Origin: Acidobacteriota bacterium
GTDB taxonomy: Bacteria; Acidobacteriota; Terriglobia; Bryobacterales; Bryobacteraceae
Direction: 5' to 3'
Length of the DNA stretch: 33,637 nucleotides
NCBI GenBank assembly: GCA_026394075.1
Contig: JAPKYX010000077.1
Location: forward strand, 20,313-53,949
Under the pieces are notes generated by a model that saw nothing but the letters and a program-made list of their open reading frames with translations, did not search any database and was not told the DNA's origin. The translations under genes were made by a program, and so were the position numbers. The number at the start of each line of letters is the position of its first letter. The first letter of the stretch is position 1. Shown in pieces: positions 31,919-33,637 of this stretch.

Positions 31919-33169
31919 ATGCAAATCACCCCCAGCGAAAATCTACGGATGGCGATTGAGGCCGTCTGGACCAACCGCTTCCGCAGCCTGCTGACCATCT
32001 TGGGAATCGTCATCGGCATCACCACGGTGGTGACCGTGGCCAGCCTGCTGACCGGGCTCCGCAAAGGCATCGTCACTTTCTTCCAGGAGTTCGGACCGGA
32101 CAACATCTTCGTGGCACGATTTTCGGGCGACCCCGGCTCCCAGGGCACACCGAAGGAAGCCAAGCGTCGCCCCTTGCGGCCTGAATACGCCGACCTGATC
32201 CGGCGTCTGTCGCCATCGGTGGAGGACGTGTCGATCCAGATGTTCGTACCCGGCAACGTCGGCAACCGGCCGATCACGGCCAAGGTACCGGGCTTCGAAT
32301 CGGACAATGTCAGCCTGGTGGGCCAGACCGCCAACTCCATCCAGATCCAGCCGCGCGAGTTCCGCGAAGGCCGCTACTTCACGCAGGAGGAGGAGAACCG
32401 CGCACTGCGGGTGGCCGTCATCGGTCCTTTGCTGGCCGACGTCTTGTACCCTGACGGCAATGCCGTCGGGCGAACGTTCATCATTGATGGCGCGGAGTAC
32501 ACCGTAATCGGAGTGACGGCCAAGGCCAAGGGCGGATTTTTCGGAGAGAACGGCATTGACCGTCAGGCCACCGCACCACTGGCCACCATCCGCCTACGCT
32601 ATCCGCAACTCGACCGGTTTTTCATCACCGTCAAAGCCAAGCCGACCCTGCGTGATTCCGCCTTTGAGGAAGCCCGGGCCACTTTACGCAAGATCCGGCG
32701 CGTGCCCAACGGCGTCGATGACGACTTCAGCATCACCACGCCGGACTCCATCATTAAGCAGTTCGACACCATCACTGGCCTGATCGTCCTGGTCTCGATC
32801 GCCATTTCCGGACTGGGTCTGCTGGTGGGCGGCATTGGCGTGATGAACATCATGCTGGTCTCCGTAACGGAACGCACCAAAGAGATCGGGATTCGTAAAG
32901 CGTTGGGCGCGCGGCGGTTCGACATTGTCAGCCAGTTTCTGATCGAGGCCATCGCCCTGACGGGGGTGGGCGGAATTCTGGGAATTGTCATCTCGATTGC
33001 GGTGACGGCGCTGGTCAGCGCGCTGGTACCCTCTCTGCCGTCTGAAACGCCGTCCTGGGCGATCGTCGCGGGGCTGGGCGTTTCGGTCGCCGTGGGACTG
33101 TTTTTCGGAGTTTGGCCGGCCACCAAGGCGTCGCGCCTGGATCCGGTGGAAGCGCTCCGGTACGAATAG
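31919..33169 (+). CDS. MacB/FtsX-type ABC transporter permease, second of a pair
   Basis: ATG 31919 follows the previous stop by 13 bases, with AAGGG 5 bases before it; the longer frame from 31766 reads through the previous gene. The 416-residue product repeats the same layout: first helix RFRSLLTILGIVIGITTVVTV, a periplasmic domain (about 55-300), then three helices with NIMLVSVTERTKEIGIRKALGARRFDIVSQFLIEA and the end WPATKASRLDPVEALRYE. It is a paralogue of the preceding permease, so they may form a heterodimer. No ATPase or adaptor gene is adjacent. Substrate is unknown. Confidence 0.93.
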   Translation: MQITPSENLRMAIEAVWTNRFRSLLTILGIVIGITTVVTVASLLTGLRKGIVTFFQEFGPDNIFVARFSGDPGSQGTPKEAKRRPLRPEYADLIRRLSPSVEDVSIQMFVPGNVGNRPITAKVPGFESDNVSLVGQTANSIQIQPREFREGRYFTQEEENRALRVAVIGPLLADVLYPDGNAVGRTFIIDGAEYTVIGVTAKAKGGFFGENGIDRQATAPLATIRLRYPQLDRFFITVKAKPTLRDSAFEEARATLRKIRRVPNGVDDDFSITTPDSIIKQFDTITGLIVLVSIAISGLGLLVGGIGVMNIMLVSVTERTKEIGIRKALGARRFDIVSQFLIEAIALTGVGGILGIVISIAVTALVSALVPSLPSETPSWAIVAGLGVSVAVGLFFGVWPATKASRLDPVEALRYE

Positions 33170-33242
33170 GACCTGACCGGCTGGACCGCTCTGGAGCCCG
33201 GCGCATAGCCGATGCCTGGCCGGACATGCTACACAGTTATAG

Positions 33243-33637
33243 ATGCCACGGAACGACGAAGGCGAATACGAACTGATTCTGGACAACAAGAAGTTGCTCA
33301 GCATCTTCTTTGTGGTGGTGGTCTTGCTGGGCGTCGGCTTCACGCTGGGGTTCGTTCTGGGGCGGAGTTCCGGGCCGGGCTTGGCTGAGCCGCTGGCCGA
33401 GAAACCGGCCTCGAAGCCATCGGATTCCGCGCCAACGTCATCCGCAGCGGCCAGTCCGACAAAACCGGACCCCGCCCCCGCCTCCTTGCCGCCGGTCCTA
33501 ACGGAGCCCGCACCGGGCCGCTCCACTGAGTCCGTCACGCCGCGCGAACCGGAGAAAGAAGCAAAGCCGGAAGCGGCACCGGCGAAGCCCAATAAGGCCA
33601 GTTCAGCTGCCGCTGCCTACCGCACCGGCGCACCTCC
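33243..33637 (+). CDS. N-terminus of a SPOR-type membrane protein (partial, 3' end outside window)
   Basis: ATG 33243 opens a frame that runs off the right edge. The first 131 residues show a short cytoplasmic tail (MPRNDEGEYELILDNKK), one transmembrane helix (about residues 19-40, IFFVVVVLLGVGFTLGFVLG) and a Pro/Ala/Lys/Ser-rich linker. This layout and its GEYELIL start are typical of acidobacterial SPOR-domain proteins. The SPOR domain itself would lie beyond the window, so the assignment is by layout. The protein recalls the SPOR gene at 6761-7426. No clear Shine-Dalgarno is seen. Confidence 0.6.
   Translation, partial: MPRNDEGEYELILDNKKLLSIFFVVVVLLGVGFTLGFVLGRSSGPGLAEPLAEKPASKPSDSAPTSSAAASPTKPDPAPASLPPVLTEPAPGRSTESVTPREPEKEAKPEAAPAKPNKASSAAAAYRTGAP

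Overview
This is a GC-rich, gene-dense bacterial chromosome segment. The mix of genes suggests an Acidobacteriota member, probably near Bryobacter/Solibacter: a DUF3500 protein, a PEP-CTERM protein, SPOR-domain proteins with short N-terminal anchors, paired MacB-like permeases, an ECF sigma/anti-sigma/DUF3106 cluster and Tat-like secreted beta-propellers. That placement is inference from gene content; there is no rRNA or marker gene for proof. No tRNA, rRNA, CRISPR, prophage or insertion sequence was found, and no gene-free stretch exceeds about 220 bases.

Layout. 1-4.1 kb (+): the end of ribD, riboflavin synthase, a polytopic membrane protein with a duplicated His/Asp motif, a two-domain His-rich secreted/anchored protein, and a PhzF-family enzyme, all tightly packed. 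4.1-7.8 kb (-): a type VI secretion-type ClpV ATPase, a SPOR protein and a PAAR-like DUF4280 protein form one operon without sheath or baseplate genes. 7.9-10.6 kb: a methyladenine glycosylase (-) faces a ThpR-plsY-gpsA run (+) for RNA repair and phospholipid synthesis. 10.6-12.5 kb (+): ECF sigma factor, zinc-finger anti-sigma factor and a DUF3106 protein. 12.5-16.1 kb (-): RND-type efflux adaptor lipoprotein, Tat-like beta-propeller and DUF3500 protein. 16.2-19.8 kb: PLP decarboxylase (+), DUF2905 and a xylose-isomerase-like protein (-), Uma2 nuclease-fold protein (+). 19.9-25.5 kb: acetyl-CoA synthetase with a good terminator, a propeller protein, a P-loop kinase (-), a class III aminotransferase with a structured leader, and a VapBC toxin-antitoxin pair. 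25.5-28.8 kb: PEP-CTERM protein (-), enolase and phosphoglycerate mutase (+), and a DUF6265-like gene (-) with a perfect 60-bp tandem duplication. 29-33.6 kb: fasciclin-domain protein with its terminator, a membrane protein with a degenerate JAMM/MPN domain (-), two tandem MacB-type permeases without an ATPase, and a truncated SPOR protein at the edge.

The most unusual items are the His-rich membrane/secreted pair next to the riboflavin genes (possible metal handling), the MPN domain in which both metal-binding histidines are arginine at exact JAMM spacing, the isolated ClpV/SPOR/PAAR-like operon, the in-frame 60-bp duplication, the twin palindromes over the vapBC start, and a leader able to pair with the aminotransferase Shine-Dalgarno. 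Several genes have a -10-like hexamer 6-10 bases before the start codon and little or no Shine-Dalgarno, suggesting leaderless transcripts.
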